Shown here in pieces: positions 1 to 8,318 of a stretch of DNA of 9,917 nucleotides. Each line of letters begins with the position of its first letter. Positions within the stretch are counted from its first letter, which is position 1. The notes under the pieces are model-generated. The model was not told the DNA's origin. It did not search any database and saw only the letters and a list, made by a program, of their open reading frames with translations. Source of the stretch: Propionibacteriaceae bacterium (lineage in GTDB: Bacteria > Actinomycetota > Actinomycetes > Propionibacteriales > Propionibacteriaceae). Made by a program: the position numbers and the translations under genes. Location of the stretch: positions 1 to 9,917 of the forward strand of contig JAISTI010000098.1 in the NCBI GenBank assembly GCA_031272685.1, written 5' to 3'.

Positions 1-1566
1 GCCTGGCGCAACACCGCCCGCCGGGTGCTGGCGCTGCACCAACACGTCTTCTACTCGCCGGTGCTGGAGGCCGTCGCCCGCATTCCGAGCGCCGAGGTGC
101 GCCTCACCTCCGAGGCGGCGCTGGTGCGGATGCAGGCGCTGGGCTTCGCCGACCCGAAGGCGGCGCTGCGCCACATCGAGGCGCTTTCCACCGGCATGAG
201 CCGGCAGGCGGAAATCCAGCGGCAGATCCTGCCCGCGATGCTCGGTTGGTTCGCCTCCGGGCCGAACCCGGATTACGGGTTGCTCGCCTTCCGGCAGGTT
301 TCCGAAGCCCTCGGCCACACCCCCTGGTATTTGCGGGCGCTGCGCGACGGGGATGTCACCGCCGAGCATTTCGCCCGGGTGCTCTCGTCCTCGCGCTACG
401 CCGTGGAGCTGCTGATGCGCAACCCGCAGAGCGCCGCCCTGCTCAGCGACGCCGACGGCCTCACCCCGCGCGAGCCGGAGAACATCCTGGCGGAGATGCG
501 CTCGGCCGCCGGCCGGCAGGAATCCGCCGATGACGCGGCCGCCGCCATCCGCGCGGTGCGCCGCGAAGAACTGCTGCGGCTGGCGATGGGTGATTTGCTA
601 GGTGTTTTGGAGACGGAAGAGGTCGGCTTGGCGCTTGCCGCGCTCGCCCGCGCCACCGTCGACGCCACTTTCGAGGTGGCGGCGCGCGGGGTCGGCGGGC
701 TGCCGCCGCTGGCGATCATCGCCCTGGGCCGCTGGGGCGGGCTGGAGCTGAGCTACGCCTCCGACGCCGACGCGATGGTGGTGCTCGCCGACGACGCCGG
801 CGCGGAAGCCACCGCCGCCGCCATCGGGGTCGTCTCCAAACTGCGCGCCCTGCTGGCCGCCCCCGGCCCCGACCCGGCCCTCACCCTCGATCTCGACCTG
901 CGCCCGGAAGGCAAAGACGGCCCGCTGGCCCGCACCCTCGGCGCGTACCAGGCCTACTACGGGCGCTGGTCGTCCACCTGGGAGGCGCAAGCCCTGCTGC
1001 GGGCGAATTTCGGCGCCGGCGACCGCGACCTCGCCGCCGCGCTGCTGCGCGAGACCATCGACCCGATCCGGTATCCGGCGGGCGGCCTCGCCGCGGCGAA
1101 AGTCGCAGAAATTCGCAAGCTCAAAGCCCGCATGGAGGTGGAGCGCATCCCGAAAGGCTCCGACCCGGCCCGCAACACCAAGCTCGGGCCGGGCGGCCTG
1201 TCCGACGTGGAATGGTCGGTGCAGCTGCTGCAGTTGGCGCACGCCGGGAAGCACCCGGAAGATTCGGGCCTGCGCCAGACCACCACCCTTGGCCCGCTGC
1301 GCGCCGCCGCCGGGCTCGGCCTCATCGGCGAAGAAGACGCCGCCTGGCTGCAGGTTTCCTGGATGATGGCCTCGCAAATCCGCAACGCCATCATGCTGCT
1401 GCGCGGCCGGGCCTCCGACACCATCCCCACCGACGCGCACGAGCTGGCCGCCGTCGCCGCCATCCTGGGCTATCCCAAAGGCGAGGCCTCCGCGTTCTTG
1501 GATGACTGGCGCCACCACACCCGGCTGGCGCGGCAGGTCATGGACCGGGTCTTCTTCGGGGCGTAG
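1..1566 (+). CDS. glnE: Glutamine synthetase adenylyltransferase/deadenylase, C-terminal half (partial at 5' end)
   Basis: GlnE attaches AMP to, and removes it from, a tyrosine of glutamine synthetase in response to nitrogen status. The reading frame is open from base 1, so the start lies outside the window; about 521 residues remain of a protein that is usually near 1000 in actinobacteria. What is left covers the central linker and the C-terminal adenylyltransferase domain. The nucleotidyltransferase signature is present as GRWGGLELSYASDADAM, with both metal-binding aspartates of the SDAD segment, followed by DLRPEGKDGP and the STWEAQALLRA block typical of the family. The C-terminal helical part (KLGPGGLSDVEWSVQ, then a QIRNAI segment) is complete and ends at TAG. 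dprE1 starts 9 bases later, which suggests one transcript. Its expected substrate, glnA, lies about 2.3 kb downstream in the opposite orientation. Identification is confident; only the removal domain is unseen. Confidence 0.95.
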   Translation, partial: AWRNTARRVLALHQHVFYSPVLEAVARIPSAEVRLTSEAALVRMQALGFADPKAALRHIEALSTGMSRQAEIQRQILPAMLGWFASGPNPDYGLLAFRQVSEALGHTPWYLRALRDGDVTAEHFARVLSSSRYAVELLMRNPQSAALLSDADGLTPREPENILAEMRSAAGRQESADDAAAAIRAVRREELLRLAMGDLLGVLETEEVGLALAALARATVDATFEVAARGVGGLPPLAIIALGRWGGLELSYASDADAMVVLADDAGAEATAAAIGVVSKLRALLAAPGPDPALTLDLDLRPEGKDGPLARTLGAYQAYYGRWSSTWEAQALLRANFGAGDRDLAAALLRETIDPIRYPAGGLAAAKVAEIRKLKARMEVERIPKGSDPARNTKLGPGGLSDVEWSVQLLQLAHAGKHPEDSGLRQTTTLGPLRAAAGLGLIGEEDAAWLQVSWMMASQIRNAIMLLRGRASDTIPTDAHELAAVAAILGYPKGEASAFLDDWRHHTRLARQVMDRVFFGA

Positions 1567-1575
1567 GGAGGCATT

Positions 1576-2991
1576 TTGGCCAGCGGCGACTTGCTCACCA
1601 TCACCGAAAGCCTCACCGGCTGGGGGCGCACCGCGCCGAGCGTGGCCCAGGTGCTGCCGGTGCCGGACGCGCAGGTGGCGGCCGAGGCGGTTGCCGCCGT
1701 CGCCGGGCACAACGCCGACGCCCCCGCGCATCTGCGCCGCGGCTTGATTGCCCGCGGGCTGGGCCGATCCTATGGAGACGTGGCCCAGAACGCCGGCGGG
1801 CTGGTGCTCGACATGACCGCACTGCGCCGCATCCACGCCATCGACCCGGACGCCGCCACCGCCGACGTCGACGCCGGGGTGAGCCTGGACGCCCTGATGC
1901 GGGCGGCGCTGCCGTACGGGCTGTGGCTGCCGGTGCTGCCCGGCACCCGGCAGGTCAGCGTCGGCGGCGCCATCGCCTGTGACGTGCACGGCAAGAACCA
2001 CCACAGCGCCGGTTCTTTCGGCGACCACGTCGCCGCCCTGAGCCTGTTGGTGGCAGATGGCCGGGTGTTGGAGCTGCGCCCGGAAGGCGCTGCGGAAGAC
2101 CCGGACGGCACGCTCTTCTGGGCCACCGTCGGGGGAGCGGGGCTGACGGGTGTGATCCTGCGCGCCACTTTGCGTCTGACCCACACCGAGACCGCCTATT
2201 TCGTCGCCGACGGGGTGGTGACCAAATCGCTGGACGAGACCATCGCCGCGCACACCGACGGCTCGGAATCGCAGTATCCCTACTCCTCGGCATGGTTCGA
2301 CGTGATCTCGCCGCCGCCGAAGCTGGGCCGGGCGGCCATCTCCCGCGGCGCGCTGGCCAAGTTTGAGCAGCTTCCCCCGAAGCTGAAGCAAGACCCGCTG
2401 GGCTTTCACGCCAAACCGCTGTTCGAACTGCCGGACGTCTTCCCCAACGGCCTGGCCAACAAGGCCACCTTCACCGCGCTGGGCAGCCTGTGGTATGCCA
2501 AATCGGGCAACTACAAGGGGAAAGTCCAAAGCCTCACGGGCTTTTACCACCCGCTCGACATGTTCTCGCAGTGGAACCGCGCCTACGGGCCGCGCGGGTT
2601 CTTGCAATACCAGTTCGTGGTGCCGCCGGCGGCCGTCGCCGAGTTCAAGGGCATCATCGCCCAGCTCCAGGCGTCCGGGCACTACTCGTTCCTGAACGTC
2701 TTCAAACTGTTCGGGCCGGGCAACCGGGCGCCGCTGAGCTATCCGATGGCCGGGTGGAACGTCTGCGTGGATTTCCCCATCAAAGCCGGGCTGGACGCGC
2801 TGCTGGCCCGGATAGACGCCCAGGTGCTCGAATTCGGCGGGCGGCTCTACACCGCGAAAGACTCGCGCGCGGACGCCGCCACCTTCCACGCCATGTATCC
2901 GCGCATCGGCGACTGGCTGGCCGTCCGCCGCCGCATCGACCCCGACGGGGTTTTCACCTCCGACATGGCCAGAAGGCTGGAATTGGTTTAG
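1576..2991 (+). CDS. dprE1: Decaprenylphosphoryl-beta-D-ribose 2'-oxidase, FAD-dependent
   Basis: DprE1 oxidises decaprenylphosphoryl-ribose to the 2'-keto intermediate, the first half of the epimerisation that yields decaprenylphosphoryl-arabinose, donor for cell-wall arabinan. The 471-residue product matches the mycobacterial enzyme (461 residues) along its whole length from memory. An N-terminal TGWGRTAPS leads into the PCMH-type FAD-binding domain with GLGRSYGD and [20 protein letters not shown], followed by [11 protein letters not shown]. The substrate domain has [18 protein letters not shown] and [13 protein letters not shown]. The benzothiazinone-target cysteine is kept as Cys397 in [11 protein letters not shown], and the catalytic lysine as Lys428 in YTAKDSR. 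I chose the TTG start because AGGGAGG lies at 1565-1571, four bases upstream, and the family N-terminus aligns from there. The gene sits between glnE and dprE2 with gaps of 9 and 8 bases, so the three are probably co-transcribed. Confidence 0.95.
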   Translation: MASGDLLTITESLTGWGRTAPSVAQVLPVPDAQVAAEAVAAVAGHNADAPAHLRRGLIARGLGRSYGDVAQNAGGLVLDMTALRRIHAIDPDAATADVDAGVSLDALMRAALPYGLWLPVLPGTRQVSVGGAIACDVHGKNHHSAGSFGDHVAALSLLVADGRVLELRPEGAAEDPDGTLFWATVGGAGLTGVILRATLRLTHTETAYFVADGVVTKSLDETIAAHTDGSESQYPYSSAWFDVISPPPKLGRAAISRGALAKFEQLPPKLKQDPLGFHAKPLFELPDVFPNGLANKATFTALGSLWYAKSGNYKGKVQSLTGFYHPLDMFSQWNRAYGPRGFLQYQFVVPPAAVAEFKGIIAQLQASGHYSFLNVFKLFGPGNRAPLSYPMAGWNVCVDFPIKAGLDALLARIDAQVLEFGGRLYTAKDSRADAATFHAMYPRIGDWLAVRRRIDPDGVFTSDMARRLELV

Positions 2992-2999
2992 GAGCAGTT

Positions 3000-3761
3000 G
3001 TGATTGACGCCACTGGAATACCGCAAACCGTGCTGCTGCTGGGTGGCAGCTCTGAAATCGGCAACGCCATCGTGCGGGAGTACCTCGCCGAGCGGCCGCT
3101 GCGGGTGATACTGGCCGGGCCGGCCGGCGACGAAACCCTGCCCCCGGCCGCCGCCGCGCTGCGGGACGCGGGCGCCACCGAAGTCCACGTCCTCAAATTC
3201 GACGCCACCGCCTTTGACACCCACCCGCAGGTGATCGACGCGGCTTGGGAGATCGCCGACGTCGACGTCGCCATCGTCGCCTTCGGGCTGCTTGGCGACG
3301 CCGAGCGGCTCTGGCAAGACCAAGCGGCGGCCGTGTTGGAGGCGCAGGTGAACTACACCGGCGCGGTCAGCGTCGGGGTGCTGCTGGGGCAGAAAATGAA
3401 GGCGCAGGGCTACGGCCAGATCATCGCGATGTCGAGCGTCGCGGGGGAGCTGGTGCGCCGCTCCAACTTCGTCTACGGCTCCACCAAAGCCGGGCTGGAC
3501 GGCTTCTACCGGCTGCTCGGCGAGGCGCTGGCCCCCTTCGGGCCGAAAGTGCTGGTGGTGCGCCCCGGCCAGGTGCGCACCCGGATGTCCGCCCACGTCA
3601 AGGAGGCCCCGCTCACCATCGGCAAAGCGGAAGCCGCCGCCCAAATCGTGGCGGCCGCGCGCGACGGGAAGCGCCTCATCTGGGCGCCGCCGCCTTTCCG
3701 CCTGGTGATGCTCGCATTGAAGCACATTCCCGGCCCGGTCTTCCGCAAGCTGCCGATCTGA
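3000..3761 (+). CDS. dprE2: Decaprenylphosphoryl-2-keto-beta-D-erythro-pentose reductase
   Basis: DprE2 is the NADH-dependent short-chain dehydrogenase that reduces the keto product of DprE1 to decaprenylphosphoryl-arabinose; the two act as a pair at the cytoplasmic membrane. The 253-residue product is the usual length (254 in Mycobacterium tuberculosis). The Rossmann nucleotide motif is [10 protein letters not shown] at residues 12-21. [16 protein letters not shown] replaces the usual NNAG segment, as in known DprE2. The catalytic serine is Ser146 in MSSVAG, and the YxxxK pair is Tyr159/Lys163 in [25 protein letters not shown] and the ending FRKLPI are close to the mycobacterial protein. The frame is open further upstream, but a GTG at 3000 preceded by AGGAG (2990-2994) gives the family N-terminus [16 protein letters not shown] and places the gene 8 bases after the dprE1 stop. 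It is the last gene before the terminator at 3812-3846. Confidence 0.95.
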   Translation: MIDATGIPQTVLLLGGSSEIGNAIVREYLAERPLRVILAGPAGDETLPPAAAALRDAGATEVHVLKFDATAFDTHPQVIDAAWEIADVDVAIVAFGLLGDAERLWQDQAAAVLEAQVNYTGAVSVGVLLGQKMKAQGYGQIIAMSSVAGELVRRSNFVYGSTKAGLDGFYRLLGEALAPFGPKVLVVRPGQVRTRMSAHVKEAPLTIGKAEAAAQIVAAARDGKRLIWAPPPFRLVMLALKHIPGPVFRKLPI

Positions 3762-3811
3762 GCCTGCGCCGAGCCTGTCGAGGGGACTGCCGAAGAGGCT
3801 GCTCCAAGACG

Positions 3812-3846
3812 CGCGAAAGCCCCGGCGCATGTCCGGGGCTTTCGCG
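3812..3846. terminator. Bidirectional intrinsic terminator between dprE2 and glnA
   Basis: A perfect 14-bp inverted repeat, CGCGAAAGCCCCGG (3812-3825) and CCGGGGCTTTCGCG (3833-3846), encloses a 7-base loop. TTT follows on the plus strand; on the minus strand the stem is not followed by a T run. It lies 50 bases past the dprE2 stop and 20 bases past the glnA stop, between two converging genes. A shared transcription terminator is the simplest reading. The short T run is common in GC-rich actinobacteria. Confidence 0.85.
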
Positions 3847-3866
3847 TTTGACGGGTTGGCTACGGC

Positions 3867-5297
<1,431 letters not shown>

Positions 5298-5391
5298 ATT
5301 TCCTCCTATGGAATGAGTGAATCGCTTGCACCCTAAGCGGACGCGGTAACCGTCCAGTTGCCCGAACATTAACGCCGTGTAACAAAATCTC
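5298..5391 (-). promoter_or_regulatory. glnA upstream region with possible nitrogen-regulator boxes
   Basis: This 94-base gap between the SIS gene stop and glnA is more A/T-rich than the coding DNA around it. It contains GTAAC at 5346-5350 and again at 5379-5383, exactly 33 bases (three 11-base steps) apart. Weaker relatives lie at the two intermediate steps: GTTGC at 5357 and ATTAA at 5368. The actinobacterial nitrogen regulator GlnR binds GTnAC-like boxes repeated at about 11 bases upstream of glnA, so a GlnR-type site is plausible. A TAGGGT on the minus strand (5331-5336) could be a -10 element, but no convincing -35 stands at the standard distance. The glnA ribosome-binding site is at 5301-5307. 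This is an inference from spacing only. Confidence 0.4.
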
Positions 5392-6351
5392 TCAGGCGGG
5401 CAATTTGATGTCCGGCTGCGGCAGCCGCCACGCCCCCACGTCTATGCCGCGCTCGCGGGCCAATTGGGCGGTCGCCAACTGCACCGGGACGGCCTCGGCG
5501 ATGGCCCCGGCGAAACCTGCTTTGGCGGCGGGCACCCGTGCCAGGGCGATGCCGGCTTCGCGCAACTGCTGGGCCAGGGCGTCTTCGCGCGCGCCGCCAT
5601 ACAGCAGCACCGAGCCGGCTGCGGGGGCCGCCTCGGACGGGCCGTGCAGGTATTGGTAGGTTTCCCAGGCGCTGGCGGGCAGGCCCAGGACTTCCCGCAG
5701 CAGCAGCGCGGCGGCGACAGCCGAGCCATAGGAGCAGCCGGAGGCCACCACATCAAGGGATTGGGCATTGCGCAACACGGCGGCGATTTCGCCCGCGCCG
5801 TCGCCGCTGTCGAGAGCCGGTTGCCCGCTGGCGGCCAGTTCGTCCGGGTCGGCGATTGGCACGCCCAGGGCTTTCGCCACCCAGGCGAGCGCCGCCAAAG
5901 TGGTGGTGTAGCCGATGGTGTAAACCCCGGAGTCCAAGAAACCACCTAGCCAGATGACAGTTTCTCCCAGCTTCGCCGTGGGGGAGGCCAGGTCGTTGGT
6001 GATGACGATGCGCTGGGCCGGCCCGAACCGCCCGGCGGCCGCGATCGGTTCGGGGCTACGCCCGGATTCGGAGATGATGACGAGGTGCTCGGCGGGGGCG
6101 TATCCCTGCGGGAACGCGGCGGCGGCGGAGGCGTCGAAGTTGAGCGCCCGCACCCCGCGTTCGCGCAGCGCCCGGGTGAAGACTTCGCCGGCGGCCGTGG
6201 AGGCCCCCATGGCGATGACGGCCACCGTCTCCCCGTCGGCCAGTGGGCGCGGCGACCGCGCGGCGAAGGCGCTAGCGGCCTGCGCCCCAATCTGCGCCAG
6301 CCAGCGCCCCTGCGCCAGCACCGCCTGTGTGAAATCTGCCCGCTCAACCAT
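5392..6351 (-). CDS. Double SIS-domain protein, GlmS isomerase-half/AgaS-like sugar isomerase or deaminase
   Basis: The 319-residue protein has two sugar-isomerase (SIS) domains, the fold that binds phosphosugars in GlmS, AgaS and FrlB. Domain one starts near residue 42 with [10 protein letters not shown] and has the serine-rich phosphate loop [10 protein letters not shown] at 93-102. Domain two starts near residue 199 with [12 protein letters not shown] and carries [12 protein letters not shown] (residues 230-241), matching the Glu...HGP catalytic region of the GlmS isomerase half. There is no N-terminal glutaminase domain, so it cannot use glutamine as GlmS does; an amino-sugar phosphate isomerase/deaminase or a deglycase is more likely. 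The substrate cannot be read from sequence. The ATG at 6351 overlaps the last 8 bases of the reverse transcriptase gene, with GGAGG at 6356-6360 inside that gene. The two are thus translationally coupled, and glnA follows after 94 bases. Family assignment is firm, specific function is not. Confidence 0.85.
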   Translation of the reverse strand: MVERADFTQAVLAQGRWLAQIGAQAASAFAARSPRPLADGETVAVIAMGASTAAGEVFTRALRERGVRALNFDASAAAAFPQGYAPAEHLVIISESGRSPEPIAAAGRFGPAQRIVITNDLASPTAKLGETVIWLGGFLDSGVYTIGYTTTLAALAWVAKALGVPIADPDELAASGQPALDSGDGAGEIAAVLRNAQSLDVVASGCSYGSAVAAALLLREVLGLPASAWETYQYLHGPSEAAPAAGSVLLYGGAREDALAQQLREAGIALARVPAAKAGFAGAIAEAVPVQLATAQLARERGIDVGAWRLPQPDIKLPA

Positions 6352-7690
6352 CGGTCCTCCATTCGGGCTGCCGCTCTTCTCGCGTGTGCCGGTAGCGATG
6401 GTACTCGTTGACGAGGGTCCGGTAGCCCAGCCGTTTCAAGTCGGCGTAGCCGGTGCGGTGGTTGGCCGCCCGGTGGCGGCCGCTGGGAATCCAGCGCAGG
6501 TACTGCTGCAGGTGGGCGTCCATGGCGCGCAGGCTGTCGTCGCGGGTCAGGAGAGGGAAAAACCAGCGCGACCAGGTGAGTTCGCCGCCTTTGCCGCCTT
6601 CGAAGAATTTGCGGTTGTAGGCGCGGATCATCGCGCCGACCGCGCGTTCCGGCCCCGCCTGCTTGCGCAGCATCCAGCGCCGCAGCGCCCGGGCTTTGCG
6701 CCGGATCTTGCCCTTGAGCTTCATCTGGGTGGCGGGGGAGAGGTCGAGGTGCCCGCCGGCGTAGCTGACGCCGAGGAAATCCCACGGCTCGCCGGGGGCG
6801 CTCAGCCGCTCTTTTTCAGGGTTGATTCGCAGCCCGTGGCCCGCCAGCCAGCTTGCCGCGAATTCGCGCGCGTCCACCGCCGCCTGCCGGGTTGGGAAGA
6901 AGGCGATGATGTCGTCGCTGTAGCGGGCATAGGGGCAAACCCCCGCGAAATGCCGGTCGAGCCCGCCCAGGTACAGGTTGGCCAGGAACGGCGCGATGGG
7001 CACCCCGGCCATCACCCCGCGCGGCCCGGCCACCTCCTGGCCGCCGAGCAGCGCCCGGTCGGCGGTGAGCAGCTTTTCCAGAAAGGCCAGCAGCGGCGGG
7101 TCGTCGTCCACCACCGCGGCCAACAGCGGCAACAGGCGGGGGATTTCGATGGAGTTGAAATAGTCGTGCACGTCCAGCTTCAAGGACCACATCCCGTCGA
7201 TGCCGGGAGTGCGCACCAGCGCGCGGATGGCGGTGTGGGCGCCCAGCCCTTGGCGGAACGAATAGCAGCCGGGCGGCTGGCACCCGTCGTAGCGGTAAAG
7301 CAGATGCGCCAGCAGTTTCAGCACCATGGTGTGCGCGGGCGGAAAGCTGTAGACCACCCGTTTTTTGCCCGAGCCGAGCTTGTTCACCAGGCGTTTTTCC
7401 GGCAGTGGGAAGCCATCGCCGCGCAGGATAGCCTGCACCACCGGCAGATAGCCGGCGCTTTCCGCGAATTCGGCTAGCTCCCGTTCCCGGCGCGGCGGCA
7501 GCGCTCCTGACGCCCGTTTGCGCTCCAAGAACTCGGCCCAGCATTCGGGCTCGGCCAGCCGGCCGAGCAGGGTTCCGGAGGGGGAAATCTGTTTGAAGAC
7601 AGCAATTGCTGGCACCGGGATAGACGCCGGCCGGTCGCCTGCAAGACCTTCGCAGGCCGGCGCTTCACCCCTTTGCAGGCGCGGATTCAT
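6344..7690 (-). CDS. Stand-alone reverse transcriptase (RNA-directed DNA polymerase), YSDD type
   Basis: The 448-residue protein carries the ordered reverse transcriptase motifs. KKRVVYSF (109-116) is motif 1 and CYSFRQGLGAHTAIRAL (142-158) motif 2. LKLDVHDYFNSI has the first catalytic aspartate, Asp173. Motif B is GVMAGVPIAPFLANLYL (225-241). The active site YSDD has Asp259 and Asp260. LRINPEK (287-293) and WDFLGVSY (303-310) follow. The C-terminal 130 residues are basic and aromatic (KGKIRRKARALRRW, LTWSRWFFP, YLRWIPSG) and may serve as thumb and RNA-binding region. There is no HNH nuclease domain and no intron RNA around it, so it is not an ordinary group II intron protein. I recall similar proteins in gut Firmicutes but cannot name the class. 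The ATG at 7690 has GGAGGGGG about 7 bases upstream, 21 bases after the preceding gene, and gives an N-terminal extension of roughly 30 residues that looks unconserved. All catalytic residues are intact. Confidence 0.9.
   Translation of the reverse strand: MNPRLQRGEAPACEGLAGDRPASIPVPAIAVFKQISPSGTLLGRLAEPECWAEFLERKRASGALPPRRERELAEFAESAGYLPVVQAILRGDGFPLPEKRLVNKLGSGKKRVVYSFPPAHTMVLKLLAHLLYRYDGCQPPGCYSFRQGLGAHTAIRALVRTPGIDGMWSLKLDVHDYFNSIEIPRLLPLLAAVVDDDPPLLAFLEKLLTADRALLGGQEVAGPRGVMAGVPIAPFLANLYLGGLDRHFAGVCPYARYSDDIIAFFPTRQAAVDAREFAASWLAGHGLRINPEKERLSAPGEPWDFLGVSYAGGHLDLSPATQMKLKGKIRRKARALRRWMLRKQAGPERAVGAMIRAYNRKFFEGGKGGELTWSRWFFPLLTRDDSLRAMDAHLQQYLRWIPSGRHRAANHRTGYADLKRLGYRTLVNEYHRYRHTREERQPEWRTDG
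7600..7611. repeat. Perfect 12-base palindrome in the reverse transcriptase gene
   Basis: CAGCAATTGCTG is a perfect palindrome with an A/T centre, unusual against the GC-rich background. It lies about 80 bases inside the reverse transcriptase gene, next to the hairpin at 7625-7662. An operator-like role is possible but nothing else supports it. Confidence 0.3.
7625..7662. repeat. Inverted repeat (hairpin) within the 5' end of the reverse transcriptase gene
   Basis: Outer arms CGCCGG (7625-7630) and CCGGCG (7657-7662) and inner arms CCTGC (7638-7642) and GCAGG (7652-7656) stack on the right side and are separated by a 7-base bulge on the left. Two A-T pairs and a four-base loop close the tip. 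It covers codons 10 to 22 of the reverse transcriptase, in the part that lacks recognisable protein motifs. A second GCAGGCG lies nearby at 7675-7681. It could be an mRNA structure near the start codon, or chance in GC-rich DNA. Confidence 0.45.
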
Positions 7691-7711
7691 CCGCGTTCCC
7701 CCTCCGGAAGC

Positions 7712-8245
7712 TCAGGAAACGAACGAGCGGATGCGCGAAACCGCGTACGCGCGCTCGTTGGGCATGTGCAGGTAGAAGTTGATGAACGGCACCCCGGCCG
7801 CTTGGGCGGCGGCCTTGGCACCCTTGAAAGCCTGGTTGTTGTCGCGGTTGTGCTCGGTGAGCATGACCACCCCGGCCAGCTTGCCGCCGCGGTAAAGGCC
7901 GAAGTCGTAGGGCTTGCCCGCGCCGCCTAGCTCGGAAACCGGCACGTCTTCTTTGACGCTGAGGTCGGCGAATTCGGCGGCGAGCATCTCCCGGAACGCC
8001 GCCTTGTCCGCCAAGCCCGCCCCGGTGGCGGCGGCGGTGGCGGCGGTGGCGGCGGTGGCCGTTTCAGCGGTGGCTGTTTCAGTGGTGGCCGTCTCGGTGG
8101 CGGTCTGCGGCTGGGCCGGTTGCGGCTGGCCGTCGATGCCCAAGGCGTCCGTCACCTTGCCGGCCACTTCGTGCGCCGCACTCTGCACTACCTCGCCCAC
8201 GGCCGACTGCACGGCCGACTTCACCAGCTTGTCCAGAAATCCCAT
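7712..8245 (-). CDS. Unknown 177-residue protein: amphipathic N-terminus, Thr/Ala/Glu repeat, compact C-terminal domain
   Basis: I do not recognise this protein. Residues 1-36 (MGFLDKLVKSAVQSAVGEVV onward) form an amphipathic helix with no signal peptide. Residues 48-74 are a low-complexity linker of TATE/TATA units. Residues 80-177 look like a folded domain. Its core, KPYDFGLYRGGKLAGVVML (111-129), then a polar EHNRDNNQAF segment, a helix (KGAKAAAQAAG) and a strand (VPFINFY), has the strand-strand-helix-strand order of restriction-endonuclease-like folds such as DUF2726. However, it lacks an obvious D...ExK catalytic set, so it may be inactive or unrelated. The ATG at 8245 has AAGGAG at 8251-8256, five bases upstream. 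The stop lies 21 bases before the reverse transcriptase start, so the two are very likely co-transcribed. Codon usage resembles the neighbours. Confidence 0.8.
   Translation of the reverse strand: MGFLDKLVKSAVQSAVGEVVQSAAHEVAGKVTDALGIDGQPQPAQPQTATETATTETATAETATAATAATAAATGAGLADKAAFREMLAAEFADLSVKEDVPVSELGGAGKPYDFGLYRGGKLAGVVMLTEHNRDNNQAFKGAKAAAQAAGVPFINFYLHMPNERAYAVSRIRSFVS
8024..8103. repeat. Imperfect short tandem repeat (GGTGGC/GCGGTGGC units) coding a Thr/Ala/Glu linker
   Basis: On the plus strand, units of GGCGGTGGC grade into GTTTCAGCGGTGGC-type units, and the minus-strand translation is TATE, TATTE and TATA repeats at residues 48-74 of the unknown protein. The unit lengths are multiples of three, so gain or loss of copies would keep the frame. 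It is probably a flexible linker whose length varies between strains. Confidence 0.7.
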
Positions 8246-8269
8246 GGCAACTCCTTCGTGTCACTTGGA

Positions 8270-8304
8270 TGCCGGAAGCCTAGCGCAGCCGGCCCGCTCC
8301 GGCA
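8270..8304. terminator. Weak hairpin after nadC
   Basis: TGCCGGA (8270-8276) and TCCGGCA (8298-8304) form a perfect 7-bp inverted repeat around a 21-base, GC-rich loop in the 73-base gap between nadC and the unknown gene. No T run follows on the minus strand. It may attenuate read-through from the nad genes into the reverse transcriptase cassette, but the evidence is thin. Confidence 0.25.
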
Positions 8305-8318
8305 GGGGAAATCGGCAA

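Noticed and set aside
598..2889. A 763-codon open frame on the minus strand across glnE and dprE1, and a 479-codon plus-strand frame over glnA (3897-5336)
   Set aside because: Both are antisense to clearly identified genes. They have Arg/Gly/Pro/Gln- or Val-rich composition with no recognisable domains, and arise from the strong GC bias at third positions.
3762..3811. GAGCCTGTCGAGG motif after dprE2 as a mobile or REP-type repeat
   Set aside because: It resembles a short motif that recurs in many GC-rich genomes, but there is only one copy here, so repetitiveness cannot be shown.
8024..8103. CRISPR-like or minisatellite array as an independent element
   Set aside because: The units are 6-15 bases, imperfect and in frame inside a gene, with no spacers. 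It is a coding low-complexity linker.
5392..8318. Diversity-generating retroelement
   Set aside because: I saw no template/variable repeat pair with adenine-specific differences, no Avd-like gene and no C-type lectin target. The RT motif B lacks the SQ of DGR enzymes.
7691..8318. Retron msr-msd RNA upstream of the RT
   Set aside because: Only 21 bases separate the RT from the preceding gene. No paired a1/a2 inverted repeats with a branching guanosine context could be seen. The 73-base gap before the unknown gene is too short for a usual msr-msd.
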